Of a stretch of DNA of 64,000 nt, positions 1 through 9,841 are shown in pieces (positions within the stretch are counted from its first letter, which is position 1; the number at the start of each line of letters is the position of its first letter). Both the position numbers and the translations under genes were made by a program. The notes under the pieces were generated by a model. That model did no database searches and had not been told where the DNA came from. It saw only the letters and a program-made list of their open reading frames with translations. The DNA is from Gemmatimonadales bacterium (GTDB lineage: Bacteria > Krumholzibacteriota > Krumholzibacteriia > LZORAL124-64-63), in NCBI GenBank assembly GCA_019038745.1, contig JAHOYV010000022.1, positions 62,001 through 126,000 on the forward strand, in the 5' to 3' direction.

Positions 1-2
1 AA

Positions 3-1151
3 GTCGGGGATAAGGCCAAGCAGAAAACCCAGGGCAGGATGGTCACTCTGGCCCAGGCCGTGCAGATGAAGAAAAAGGACCTACCGGCTTTCAAGGCCCT
101 GCTGGAGAATGCGGTGAGGGAGAACCGGCAGACCGAAGATGTAACTTTGGATGTGGTGAGTGACGAGGACCAGATTTTCCCTTCCGAGGGAGATATCCGG
201 GTGGCCGGTCTATTGCCTTGCCCTGTGCGTTTGCCTCTGTTGGAGGCCTTCGACCGGGTCAGCAAGGAAATCACCGCCGAGACGGGAAAAACCGTGGGTG
301 TACGGCTTGCCGCGGCCTCGATCGGGGCCGATATCCTGGATGAGGGCATGAAGTCGATCGAGACCAAGGAAGATCTGCCCGACTTGTTCCTGTCTGCTGG
401 CTTCGAGGCCTTTTTCGACAGCAAAAACATGGCCCGCTTCAAGGATCAGGGCGTGTTCACGGACAACTCTTGGGCGAAGCACAACGATTTGCTCGGCCCT
501 TACGGACTGAAGGACCCGGATGGCCACTACGCCTTGTTGGCGGTGGTGCCCGCGGTATTCCTGGTGGACAAGACACAGCTGGCCGAGGACCAGGCCGTGC
601 CGCGAACCTGGAAGGAAATCCTCGGGCCGGAATTCGAAGGCAGGATCGCCATGCCGGTGGGTGATTTCGACCTCTTCAACGGTATCCTGTTGACGGTTTG
701 GAAGGAGTTCGGTGAGGATGGGGTGAGGGCCGTGGGCCGCAACCTTTTGGAAGGTATGCATCCCAGCCAGGCAGCAGGCCGTTTTGCGCCCAAGGGTGGC
801 AAGGGGCCCCTGGTCTCGGTCATCCCCTACTTCTTCAGCAAGATGGCGCAGTTCAATCCGAATGCGGAGATCGTTTGGCCTGAAGATGGCGCGGTGATCA
901 GCCCCATCTTTATGTTGTTAAAGGAGTCGGCTCCGCCGGAGGCGCGCCGCTTGGCGGACTTTTTCGCCAGCAGGGAAGTGGGGGAAATTCTCTCGCATCG
1001 CGGCTTGTTTCCCAGCTGCCATCCCGAAGTGGAAAACAAGGTCCCCGATTCGGCGCCGTTCATGTGGCTGGGCTGGGATTTCATTCGTGAACATGATCTG
1101 GGCGAACTGATTCCCCGGGTCAACGAAATCTTCCTGGAAGCGGGTAAATAA
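3..1151 (+). CDS. Extracellular-type solute-binding protein fold (Fe3+/spermidine SBP-like), apparently cytosolic, with a DUF1858-like N-terminal segment; 5' end may be cut by the window edge
   Basis: ORF 39..1151. The frame stays open upstream to base 3 (VGDKAKQKTQGRMVTLAQAVQMKKKDLPAFKALLENAV), resembling the C-terminal part of a DUF1858-type domain. SBP-like body (PDLFLSAGFEAFFD..., PRTWKEILGPEFEGRIAMP). No signal peptide visible. Confidence 0.7.
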   Translation, partial: VGDKAKQKTQGRMVTLAQAVQMKKKDLPAFKALLENAVRENRQTEDVTLDVVSDEDQIFPSEGDIRVAGLLPCPVRLPLLEAFDRVSKEITAETGKTVGVRLAAASIGADILDEGMKSIETKEDLPDLFLSAGFEAFFDSKNMARFKDQGVFTDNSWAKHNDLLGPYGLKDPDGHYALLAVVPAVFLVDKTQLAEDQAVPRTWKEILGPEFEGRIAMPVGDFDLFNGILLTVWKEFGEDGVRAVGRNLLEGMHPSQAAGRFAPKGGKGPLVSVIPYFFSKMAQFNPNAEIVWPEDGAVISPIFMLLKESAPPEARRLADFFASREVGEILSHRGLFPSCHPEVENKVPDSAPFMWLGWDFIREHDLGELIPRVNEIFLEAGK

Positions 1152-1152
1152 G

Positions 1153-1914
1153 ATGCGCTTCGTGACCGTCAGCGGTCCCCCTTCATCGGGAAAAACCGCA
1201 GTAATTCTAAAGACCCTGGAACACATCCGGTCAACGGGAAAGAAGGTGGGGGTAGTCAAGTTCGATTGCCTCTCCACGGATGATGACGAGCTCTTCCGTA
1301 AGCACGGGGTCGCCGTGCGCAAGGGACTGGCCGGTGCCCTGTGTCCGGATCACTACTTCGTAAGCAACGTGGAGGAGTGTGTGCAGTGGGGCCTGGCCGA
1401 GGGTCTGGATGTGCTGATCAGTGAGAGCGCCGGCCTGTGCAATCGCTGTTCCCCCCACATCCGAGAAGTCCTGGCAGTCTGTGTGATCGACAATCTGAGC
1501 GGCATCGGGACACCCAAGAAAATCGGACCAATGCTCAAGGCGGCCGACATCGTGGTAATCACCAAGGGAGACATTGTCAGCCAGGCCGAGCGCGAGGTCT
1601 TTGCCGCCCGCGTGCACGGGGTCAATACCAAGGCCCGCGTTCTGCACGTGAACGGGATCACAGGGCAGGGCAGCTACGAGTTGAGTACCGTCTGGACCGA
1701 AGGTCGGGACACCGCAACCGTGGAGGGGTTGCGGTTGCGCTTCTCGATGCCGGCCGCCCTGTGTTCCTACTGCCTGGGCGAGACCAGGATCGGCTCGGAT
1801 TTTCAGATGGGCAACGTGCGAAAAATAGACCTGGATTTGCCGACCGGGGTGAAGACCGACGGAGGTCCGCAGGAGTTGGGGCCGATGCCCGGTACGGATG
1901 GGGGCGGATCATGA
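1153..1914 (+). CDS. P-loop GTPase of the HypB/UreG/CobW (G3E, SIMIBI) type with two CxxC motifs
   Basis: Walker A GPPSSGKT near the N-terminus, switch-like ISESAGLCNRCSPH, TKGD in the NKxD position, C-terminal LCSYC. Starts 2 nt after the previous stop. Confidence 0.75.
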   Translation: MRFVTVSGPPSSGKTAVILKTLEHIRSTGKKVGVVKFDCLSTDDDELFRKHGVAVRKGLAGALCPDHYFVSNVEECVQWGLAEGLDVLISESAGLCNRCSPHIREVLAVCVIDNLSGIGTPKKIGPMLKAADIVVITKGDIVSQAEREVFAARVHGVNTKARVLHVNGITGQGSYELSTVWTEGRDTATVEGLRLRFSMPAALCSYCLGETRIGSDFQMGNVRKIDLDLPTGVKTDGGPQELGPMPGTDGGGS

Positions 1915-2876
1915 AACACGATCTGCTCCACTTGACGATCGAAGGCTTACTCTCTCGCTGGCCCTTTACCCAGCAGCTTCTGGTTGATAGAGGCCATGAA
2001 AATCTCATCGACAGCCCGGAAGCGGCGCTGTCCGGAACCCTGGAGGGCCCGTTCCTGGCCGAGCTTGACGAGTTCATCTCGGGTATGGAAGAGTTCTTGG
2101 GCACCAACGAGCAAAAGGTCTCCGAGGTGACCATCAGGGGTGGCCGCACCAAGGACGGCAGCGATGAAACCGTCCGCGAGTTGACCATCCGGGTGGGTGA
2201 AGTTGTCTGTATCGTGGGTCCAACCGGCAGCGGCAAGAGCCGCCTGCTGGCGGACATCGAGTGGGTGGCTCGCGGCGATACACCGACGGGCAGACATGTC
2301 CTGGTCAACGGTGAAGTTCCCGGCGACAAGTGGCGCTTCAGCACGGAATACAAATTGGTGGCCCAGCTCAGCCAGAATATGAACTTCGTCATGGATCTAA
2401 CGGTCCAGGAGTTTCTGGCTCTGCACGCGGAAAGCCGCCAGGCCGGTGATCCCGAGCAGAAAATCCAGCGCATTTGGAATTGGGCCAACGAGTTGGCAGG
2501 CGAGTCCTTCACTCTGGACACTCCTGTGACCAGCCTTTCGGGCGGTCAATCCCGGGCCCTGATGATCGCCGATACCGCGGTGTTGAGCGCCAGTCCGGTG
2601 GTGCTGATCGATGAGATCGAGAATGCGGGAATCGATCGCCAGCAAGCCCTGGAGATTCTGATCAAGGAAGAGAAAATCGTTCTGATGGCCACACATGATC
2701 CCATCCTGGCCCTGATGGGGGATCGCCGCGTGGTCATAGCCAACGGTGGAATGACGCAGGTCATCGAACCCAGCGACCGTGAGCGGGAGAACCTCGACGA
2801 GTTGCGGGCTATCGATACGAGGATGATGGGGTTGCGGCATCGGCTGCGCCAAGGCGAGCGCCTGGACACGATCTAG
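1911..2876 (+). CDS. ABC-type ATPase domain protein (no associated permease nearby)
   Basis: ATGA overlap with the upstream gene; Walker A GPTGSGKS, signature LSGGQ, Walker B VVLIDEIE, H-loop ATHD. The listed ORF 1437..2876 starts too early. Confidence 0.8.
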   Translation: MKHDLLHLTIEGLLSRWPFTQQLLVDRGHENLIDSPEAALSGTLEGPFLAELDEFISGMEEFLGTNEQKVSEVTIRGGRTKDGSDETVRELTIRVGEVVCIVGPTGSGKSRLLADIEWVARGDTPTGRHVLVNGEVPGDKWRFSTEYKLVAQLSQNMNFVMDLTVQEFLALHAESRQAGDPEQKIQRIWNWANELAGESFTLDTPVTSLSGGQSRALMIADTAVLSASPVVLIDEIENAGIDRQQALEILIKEEKIVLMATHDPILALMGDRRVVIANGGMTQVIEPSDRERENLDELRAIDTRMMGLRHRLRQGERLDTI

Positions 2877-2915
2877 TGGCGAGATTTTTCAGGTTGTTCA
2901 AAACTCCGCCCACTT

Positions 2916-2940
2916 GGCTTTTCCCCCGGGGGAACGAATC
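2916..2940. repeat. REP-like repeat copy
   Basis: ggcttttcccccgggggaacgaatc, intergenic, containing the perfect palindrome ttcccccgggggaa (2921-2934). Confidence 0.7.
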
Positions 2941-3147
2941 TGGCCTTGGTTGTCTCAATTCGTTTTCAGGATGTTGAGTCTTGATGAAAGACCCGGCAGC
3001 TGATTAGCTCTGGGAACCAGACTGGAACCACCCTTTCACTCCTCTCCAACTTCCACGTTATCCACATTAGCCGGGGGTTGCCCGGTTTCCGGTGCTGGGA
3101 TACTATCGCCCTGGTTCTATTCAACCCCACCGATTGCGAGGATTGAA

Positions 3148-4095
3148 ATGATCAGAATCAAACAGATTTCTATTTTACAAGGCTCGATATTTGTTCCATT
3201 GGGTGCTTGGGTCATAGCCCTGTCCATTTTTCTGGTCTTTGTTCAGTTCACCTCGGCGAAGGCCCAGGATTGGGAAAAAATCGAGCTCCAATCCATGGAA
3301 CTGGCACAGGGGATGTGGGCGATTTACGGCGCCGGCGGCAACCATGTCCTGGCAACCGGTCCCGATGGCGTTCTGTTGGTGGATGCGGATTATTCCGAGA
3401 TGGGCGAAAAGCTCTTGGCAAAAATTCAGGAACTGGCCGGCCAAGGACCGCAGCGGGTCATTGATACGCACTGGCACTTCGATCACGTGGGTGGCAATCA
3501 GGCTCTCCGGGAGGCGGGGGCGGAGCTCATCGCCCATCAGAACGTTCGGAGCAGGATGATCACCGGTCAACATCTCGACGTCATCGACCACGACCAGCCG
3601 CCTGCCGATCCGGGCGCCTTGCCTGTTCTTACTTTCACCGATACCATGACCTTGTATTTCGGCCAGGAGACGATCACCCTCTTTCACGTTCCCTTTGCCC
3701 ACACCGATGGGGATGTGGTGGTCCATTTCCACCAGGCCAACGTGATCCACACCGGAGACATTGTATTCTACTGCGGTTATCCGTTCATCGACCTGAATGC
3801 CGGTGGAGGGATAGATGGAATTATCGCAGCGGTTAAGAGCATCCTGGCGCTATGTGACGAAAATACCCAAATCGTACCTGGGCACGGGCCGGTGGCCGAC
3901 AAAGTCGGCCTGGAGAAATATCTGAACATCCTGGAAGAATTCCGGGCTGCGGTGGCTGCGGCAAAGGCCAAGGGAATGAGCCTGGAAGAAATCTTGGCCT
4001 CGGACGTGACCGACTCGGTGGATCAGGAGTGGGGCGATAAAATGTTTCCGCCTGAAGCCTTCAAGGAGATGGTTTACCGCAGTTTGCAGGATTGA
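3148..4095 (+). CDS. Secreted MBL-fold metallo-hydrolase
   Basis: N-terminal hydrophobic signal, HWHFDHVGG metal motif, downstream IHTGD and PGHGP motifs. Confidence 0.85.
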   Translation: MIRIKQISILQGSIFVPLGAWVIALSIFLVFVQFTSAKAQDWEKIELQSMELAQGMWAIYGAGGNHVLATGPDGVLLVDADYSEMGEKLLAKIQELAGQGPQRVIDTHWHFDHVGGNQALREAGAELIAHQNVRSRMITGQHLDVIDHDQPPADPGALPVLTFTDTMTLYFGQETITLFHVPFAHTDGDVVVHFHQANVIHTGDIVFYCGYPFIDLNAGGGIDGIIAAVKSILALCDENTQIVPGHGPVADKVGLEKYLNILEEFRAAVAAAKAKGMSLEEILASDVTDSVDQEWGDKMFPPEAFKEMVYRSLQD

Positions 4096-4102
4096 GCTGA
4101 GG

Positions 4103-5956
4103 TCAGTACCCCAGGGTCAAGCCCCCGGTCCGTCGCGGATCCGAAGCGCCGAAGAACAAACCGTTTTGGAACAGAACGCTCTGCGTTCCGCCCATCGCGT
4201 CTCTGGTTTCGATAGGGTAACCCATTTCCTCAAGCAGGCGGATTGTGTCCAGGCCGAGGCCACTTTCGATCCTCAACTTATCCGGTTGCCACTGATGATG
4301 AACCCGGACCGCGTTGGTGGCCGAGGCAATATTCATCCCGTGGTCGATGACGTTCATCAGCACCTGTAATGTCGTTGTAATGATGCGACTTCCGCCTGGA
4401 CTGCCGGTGGCAAGATACGGAACACCTTTATGAAGCACGAGGGTCGGCGACATGGAACTGAGCATGCGTTTCCCCGGAGCGATGGCGTTGAATTCCCCTC
4501 CTATCAGACCGTAGGCGTTGGGAGCACCTGGCTTGGCTGAAAAATCGTCCATCTGATTGTTCAACAGGATGCCGGTGCCCGCAGCGGTCATCTTGGTTCC
4601 GAAGCTGAGATTCAAGGTGTAGGTGTTGGCCACCGCGTTGCCCCGGTTGTCCATTACCGAGAAGTGGGTGGTTTGGTTGCTCTCCGCCGGAAGCTGGTGG
4701 GGCAGCGGCCGGCCGGCGCTGATCCGCGCGCTCGGAGTATCTCGTTTCAGGTCGATCAGGGCACGAAGCTCGTCGGCGTAGGTGCGGGAGATCATGCCCC
4801 TGGTGGGTACGGGCGCAAAGTCGGGGTCACCCAGATGGACGGCCCGGTCGGCGTAGGCCAGCTTCATGCTCTGGGCCATAAGATGGATAGTCGCGGCCGT
4901 GTTGTGGCCAAGTTCGGCGATCGGGAACGGCTCAAGCAGGTTGAGCATCTGGATGATGTGCACCCCGCCCGAGCTGGGAGGCGGCATGGAGAGGATCTCG
5001 TATCCACGATAGTTTCCCCGCACCGGTTCGCGGATCACAGGTTGGTAGCCGGCCAGATCCCGGGCGGTGATCAAACCCTGGTGGGCGCTCATGTCGGACA
5101 GGAGTTTTTCGGCGATGGCTCCCGTGTAGAAAGCCGCAGCTCCGTGCTTGGCGATTTGTCGCAGGCTCCAGGCCAAATCCTTCTGGATGAGCAATTCGCC
5201 GATGGCCGGGGGCATGCCCTCGTTGGGGTAGAAAATTTCCAGGCTGGCCGGTGAGGCGGCCATGCGTTTCTTGACCACGATCAGCGATTCGTACAGGCCG
5301 CGGTCCACGGGGAAACCGTTTTCGGCCAGGTGGATCGCCGGCTCCAGGGCCCGTTCCAGGCTTATTGTGCCGTACTTTTGCAGGATCATGGTCAGACCCG
5401 CGACGGTGCCGGGTACGCCTACGGCCCGGTAACTGTATCGGGACTCTCTGGTGTCCGCTTGTCCTGTTTCGTCGAGGAACATATCCTTGGCGGCTGTCAG
5501 GGGTGCGGTTTCCCTGTAGTCGACGGCCACGGTTTGGCCGGGTTTTCCATCTATCCCGGATTGTTCATCCCGCCCCAGATGGATCAGCATGAAGCCGCCG
5601 CCGCCCAGATTCCCTGCCCGCGGCAAGGTCACAGCCAGGGTAAAGCCTACGGTTACAGCTGCGTCGATCGCATTGCCGCCTTGGCGCAAAACGGCTACTC
5701 CGGCCTCGGTGGCCAGAGTCTGCTGCGAGGAAACCATCCCATTTTCGGCAATGACAGGATGGAAGATATCACGGTCGGCGAGGATGGCTTTTTCTGGTTG
5801 AATTGAGGCTGTTGAAACCGGTTCGGCCCAGGGCCCAGCGGGGAATGCCGTCACGACAGCAACCAGGAGTGCAGTCATCAGGTTTGCTGGCCTTAGCCAT
5901 GAGATTCCTGAATTCACATTGGCTTTTTCAAGGGTAGGGCGGAGTAAATTTTTCAT
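4103..5956 (-). CDS. ggt: Gamma-glutamyltransferase
   Basis: GMVSSQQTLATEAGVAVLRQGGNAIDAAV, catalytic Thr region QTTHFSVMDNRGNAVANTYTLN, PPPSSGGVH, GSPGGSRI. Start trimmed to MKNLLRPTLEK. Confidence 0.92.
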   Translation of the reverse strand: MKNLLRPTLEKANVNSGISWLRPANLMTALLVAVVTAFPAGPWAEPVSTASIQPEKAILADRDIFHPVIAENGMVSSQQTLATEAGVAVLRQGGNAIDAAVTVGFTLAVTLPRAGNLGGGGFMLIHLGRDEQSGIDGKPGQTVAVDYRETAPLTAAKDMFLDETGQADTRESRYSYRAVGVPGTVAGLTMILQKYGTISLERALEPAIHLAENGFPVDRGLYESLIVVKKRMAASPASLEIFYPNEGMPPAIGELLIQKDLAWSLRQIAKHGAAAFYTGAIAEKLLSDMSAHQGLITARDLAGYQPVIREPVRGNYRGYEILSMPPPSSGGVHIIQMLNLLEPFPIAELGHNTAATIHLMAQSMKLAYADRAVHLGDPDFAPVPTRGMISRTYADELRALIDLKRDTPSARISAGRPLPHQLPAESNQTTHFSVMDNRGNAVANTYTLNLSFGTKMTAAGTGILLNNQMDDFSAKPGAPNAYGLIGGEFNAIAPGKRMLSSMSPTLVLHKGVPYLATGSPGGSRIITTTLQVLMNVIDHGMNIASATNAVRVHHQWQPDKLRIESGLGLDTIRLLEEMGYPIETRDAMGGTQSVLFQNGLFFGASDPRRTGGLTLGY

Positions 5957-6195
5957 TTTGAATTCCTTGTGAAATAAAAAGAAGCAGGAGCTGTTTCGCT
6001 TCAGCCAACAGGTAAAGATGACCACCATCCCCTATGCGGGTGCAGGGTTAAATCAATTAACAGTACCGCAGGACTGGGTGATGGCGCAATCCTTCAACAC
6101 GGTTTTTCTACATGGTCTCCAGGTCAGGCATTATTTGGTCGACAACCGTCATCACAACATTATAGTCACCGGACCCCCTTATCTTGTGAGGTAAT

Positions 6196-7098
6196 ATGAT
6201 GAATCTGGAAACCTTGATGAATACTCCTCCTTGGGAATGGCCACAAGATGGCGTAAGGACAATCCTGAAAATCCTCGGCGATCCTTCCTGCGATCAGCCC
6301 GACCGATTGCTGGCCGCAGAACTCACCGCCATCAGCACATCTTTCAATGAGGAAATTATCGAGGCCTTACTTTCGATCGTTCGTGATGGCGACGAATCAG
6401 AGGAGTTACGGGGAGCATCAGCCATTGCTTTCGGCCCTGCCCTCGAGCAGGTAGACATGGAGGGTTTCGACGATCCGGACGACCTCGATGGAGTATCCCT
6501 CACCGAAGATCGTTTCCGCCGCATCCAGGATGTGTTCCGCCTGCTTTTTCAGGATACAAGTGTTCCCAAGCAAGTGCGCCGTCGGGTTCTGGAAGCATCG
6601 GTTCGTGCAGAGCAGGACTGGCATTCCGAAGCGGTCCATGCCGCTTATATCGGCGAAGACCAGGACTGGCGCCTAACGGCCGTTTTCGCCATGTGTTTCG
6701 TGCCCGGCTTCGAGGAGCAGATCCTTGAATCCCTGAACAGCGACAACCCTGCCATTCACCTTGAAGCAGTTCGCGCTGCGGCATCCTGGGAGATGGACGA
6801 GACTTGGTCCCATGTAGTTTCCCTGGCCGGTGAGGGGGGGACCGAGAAGCAGCTGCGACTGGCTGCCATCGAAGCGGTAGCCGTCATTCGCCCGGAGGAG
6901 GCGTCCAAGGTTCTTCTGGAATTGGGCGACTTTGAAGACGAAGAGATCTCTGCGGCAATCGAAGAGGCCCTGACCATGGCCGAGTTGTATACCCGCTTTG
7001 ACCTGGATGATGAAATGGATGGTGAAATGGATGATGGACGGTGCGATTCCGGCGGGGGTTTCGGTCCTGACCGGGACAGTGGGAAAACCATTCATTGA
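6196..7098 (+). CDS. HEAT-repeat protein, acidic
   Basis: Repeated alpha-helical HEAT-like units (ELRGASAIAFGPALE, DWRLTAVFAMCFVPG, AIHLEAVRAAASWE, QLRLAAIEAVAVI) and an acidic C-terminus. Confidence 0.7.
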   Translation: MMNLETLMNTPPWEWPQDGVRTILKILGDPSCDQPDRLLAAELTAISTSFNEEIIEALLSIVRDGDESEELRGASAIAFGPALEQVDMEGFDDPDDLDGVSLTEDRFRRIQDVFRLLFQDTSVPKQVRRRVLEASVRAEQDWHSEAVHAAYIGEDQDWRLTAVFAMCFVPGFEEQILESLNSDNPAIHLEAVRAAASWEMDETWSHVVSLAGEGGTEKQLRLAAIEAVAVIRPEEASKVLLELGDFEDEEISAAIEEALTMAELYTRFDLDDEMDGEMDDGRCDSGGGFGPDRDSGKTIH

Positions 7099-7104
7099 TC
7101 TGAA

Positions 7105-8031
7105 TTGGGGCATGCGATGACTAGATTGTCGAGAAACCTGTCAGGCGCTGATTTTTTTGGTGCGATCCTGTTGGTTTTCCTGGGTCTGGTCCTATTCCTG
7201 TGCGGGATAAAAAGCGTCCAGGCCGGTGAAAACAACGAAAAGCCCGAACTCCTTCAGATCGCGGTGGCCGCCAACTTCAAGGTCTGTCTTGAGGAGATTC
7301 AAGCGGCCTACGAGGAACAGGGCGGATCCCGGGCCGTGCTGATCATCGGGTCCACGGGTAGACACTTTGCCCAGATCAAAACCGGGGCGCCCTTTGACTT
7401 GTTTTTCGCCGCCGACCGGGAGCGCCCCCGGTTGCTGGAAGAGTCGGGTCATGCCGTTGTGGGCACCCGCTTCACTTATGCCCTCGGCAAGCTGGTTTTG
7501 TGGGTGCCGGGAGTGGATAGGCGGACGGACCAGAAGGCAAACACGAGTACGGTTCGGGCCCGGGGTGATGATGGGTTTTTTGAAGCGGGCGCGGTTCTGG
7601 CCGCCGGTGATTTTCGTCACTTGGCCATCGCCAATCCCAGATTGGCGCCTTACGGTCTGGCCGCCCGGCAAACTCTGGAGCATCTTGGGCTCTGGGATAA
7701 GTTGGCCGACAAACTGGTCACCGGGCAGAGTGTGGGGCAGGCCTGGCAATTTGTCGCCTCCGGTGCCGCGGAGCTGGGATTGTTGGCCGGATCTCAAACT
7801 GTGGTCCTTGAAGATGCAGGACAAGCAGGGTCCGGCGGTTCCGCCGACTCATCAGCAGTCTTGCCGATTCCCCCAGAATACCACGATCCGATTATCCAAC
7901 AGGTTGTGCTTTTGGAAAGGGCCCGGGGCAACCAGGCAGCACGAGATTTCATGACCTTCGTACGTGGCTCCATCGCCCAGGGTGTTATCCAGGCCCATGG
8001 GTATCGTCTTCCTGAAAAAAACGCGCCATGA
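7105..8031 (+). CDS. modA: Molybdate ABC transporter substrate-binding protein
   Basis: Signal peptide; [46 protein letters not shown]; followed by modB and modC. Confidence 0.88.
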   Translation: MGHAMTRLSRNLSGADFFGAILLVFLGLVLFLCGIKSVQAGENNEKPELLQIAVAANFKVCLEEIQAAYEEQGGSRAVLIIGSTGRHFAQIKTGAPFDLFFAADRERPRLLEESGHAVVGTRFTYALGKLVLWVPGVDRRTDQKANTSTVRARGDDGFFEAGAVLAAGDFRHLAIANPRLAPYGLAARQTLEHLGLWDKLADKLVTGQSVGQAWQFVASGAAELGLLAGSQTVVLEDAGQAGSGGSADSSAVLPIPPEYHDPIIQQVVLLERARGNQAARDFMTFVRGSIAQGVIQAHGYRLPEKNAP

Positions 8032-8711
8032 TCCTTCACCCCGATGATGCCACCGCTCTTGTTCTGACCCTCAAGCTTGCCTCCCTCAGCACGGCGGTCC
8101 TGTTGCTTTTGGGTACTCCCCTTGCCTGGTGGCTGGCGATGACCCGCAGCCGTCTGCGGCCCGTAATCGACGCTTTGGTCTCTTTGCCCCTGGTATTGCC
8201 CCCCACCGTTTTGGGGTTTTACCTGTTGCTCTTGCTGGGATCGGACGGTCCGCTGGGCCGGTTGATGTCGGTTGCCGGAGGCAGCTCCCTGGCCTTCACT
8301 TTCACCGGCTTGGTGATAGGCTCCGTAATCTATTCGCTGCCCTTCGTGGTGCAGCCGATTCGCGACGCTTTCCTGGGCGTGGGGCGCCTGCCCCTGGAGG
8401 CGGCCGCTACTCTGGGCGCTTCTCCTGGGGACCGGTTTTTTTCGGTGGCCGTGCCTCTTGCTCGACGGGGATTCCTGACTGCGGCCACGCTCGGTTTTGC
8501 CCACACATTGGGCGAATTCGGGGTAGTGCTGATGATCGGCGGTAATATTCCCGGCAAAACCAAGGTGCTTTCCATCGCCATTTTCGATCACGTCGAAGCC
8601 ATGGATTACGGCCGGGCGCATATGCTGGCCGGCGGGTTGCTGTGCCTGTCCTTTTTCCTGCTTTTGGCGGTTTATTTTCTGAACCGGCGGGACGGGAGGG
8701 AAGACCGATGA
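8028..8711 (+). CDS. modB: Molybdate ABC transporter permease
   Basis: Multi-[46 protein letters not shown] (EAA loop), [26 protein letters not shown] overlap with modA. Confidence 0.92.
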   Translation: MILHPDDATALVLTLKLASLSTAVLLLLGTPLAWWLAMTRSRLRPVIDALVSLPLVLPPTVLGFYLLLLLGSDGPLGRLMSVAGGSSLAFTFTGLVIGSVIYSLPFVVQPIRDAFLGVGRLPLEAAATLGASPGDRFFSVAVPLARRGFLTAATLGFAHTLGEFGVVLMIGGNIPGKTKVLSIAIFDHVEAMDYGRAHMLAGGLLCLSFFLLLAVYFLNRRDGREDR

Positions 8712-9829
8712 ACTCGACCCCCCGTTCTGCCTCTACGTTTGGCCTGAAAATACGGCAACAGTTGCAACGTCCGGCAAGTAGGAAAGGGGACCCCGGTTTC
8801 CAACTGGATGTTGATTTGGACTTGCCCCGCACCGGTTTCACCGTTTTGTTCGGCCGATCGGGATGCGGGAAATCCACCATCCTGCGCTGTGTGGCCGGAC
8901 TGGAAAAGAGGAGCAAGGGAACGGTGCGGATGGGTGAAACGGTGTGGCAGGATTCGTCCGCCGGGATTTTCCTGCCTCCGGAGCAGAGGGCGCTGGGATA
9001 CGTATTCCAGGAAGGAGCCCTCTTTCCCCATTTGACTGTTCGAGGCAACCTGAATTTTGCCTTCCGGCGGGTGCCGACGATTCGCCGTCGAATTCGGCAA
9101 GAGGAGGTAATCGAACTGCTGGAACTGACTCCGTTGCTGGAAAGGGCCACTGCTGGGCTTTCCGGGGGAGAACGGCAACGGGTTGCTCTGGGTCGGGCCT
9201 TGCTGACCAGTCCGGATCTGCTCTTGCTGGATGAACCGCTGGCTGCCCTGGATCGGTCCACCCGCCGGGCCATTCTGCCCTTCCTGGAGCAACTACCGCG
9301 ACGTTTTCCCATGCCGGTGCTCTACGTCACGCATTTTTTGAACGAGGCAGCCCGGTTGGCCGACCATCTGGTCCTGCTGGACAAAGGCCTGGAAACGGGA
9401 TCTGGTCCGTTGACCACGATGCTGACCGACCCTTCCTCTTCTCTGACCAGGGAAGGCGATGTCGGCGCCGTTTTGGTGGCCGAGGTCGCCGGCCATGATG
9501 ATGAATTCCACCTGACCCGGTTGAATGTTTCAGGAAACATCTTGCTGTCGCCCGATTCGGGGTTGACCAAAGGCCGAATGGTCAGGATTCGAATCCTGGC
9601 CAGGGATGTGAGTCTGTCGCTGGAGGCGGCGGAGGGATCGAGCATCCTGAACATCCTGCCGGTCGAGGTGCTTGATCTGACACCGCGGGATCCGGGACGG
9701 GTCCTGGTTCGCCTGAATACCGGACACGAGATTCTACTGGCGCTGGTAACCAAAAAATCAGCGACGGCCCTGAACCTGGGTCCGGGCCGTCGCGTCTTTG
9801 CTCAAATCAAGAGCGTGGCTTTGCTGTAG
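8708..9829 (+). CDS. modC: Molybdenum ABC transporter ATP-binding protein with C-terminal TOBE/MOP region
   Basis: [39 protein letters not shown]-terminal MOP-like domain; ATGA overlap with modB at 8708. Confidence 0.9.
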   Translation: MNSTPRSASTFGLKIRQQLQRPASRKGDPGFQLDVDLDLPRTGFTVLFGRSGCGKSTILRCVAGLEKRSKGTVRMGETVWQDSSAGIFLPPEQRALGYVFQEGALFPHLTVRGNLNFAFRRVPTIRRRIRQEEVIELLELTPLLERATAGLSGGERQRVALGRALLTSPDLLLLDEPLAALDRSTRRAILPFLEQLPRRFPMPVLYVTHFLNEAARLADHLVLLDKGLETGSGPLTTMLTDPSSSLTREGDVGAVLVAEVAGHDDEFHLTRLNVSGNILLSPDSGLTKGRMVRIRILARDVSLSLEAAEGSSILNILPVEVLDLTPRDPGRVLVRLNTGHEILLALVTKKSATALNLGPGRRVFAQIKSVALL

Positions 9830-9841
9830 TCGGGAACGAGA

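Noticed and set aside
1437-1910. 5' extension of ORF 1437..2876
   Set aside because: Overlaps the well-supported GTPase gene in another frame; Arg-rich shadow translation. True start is ATG at 1911.
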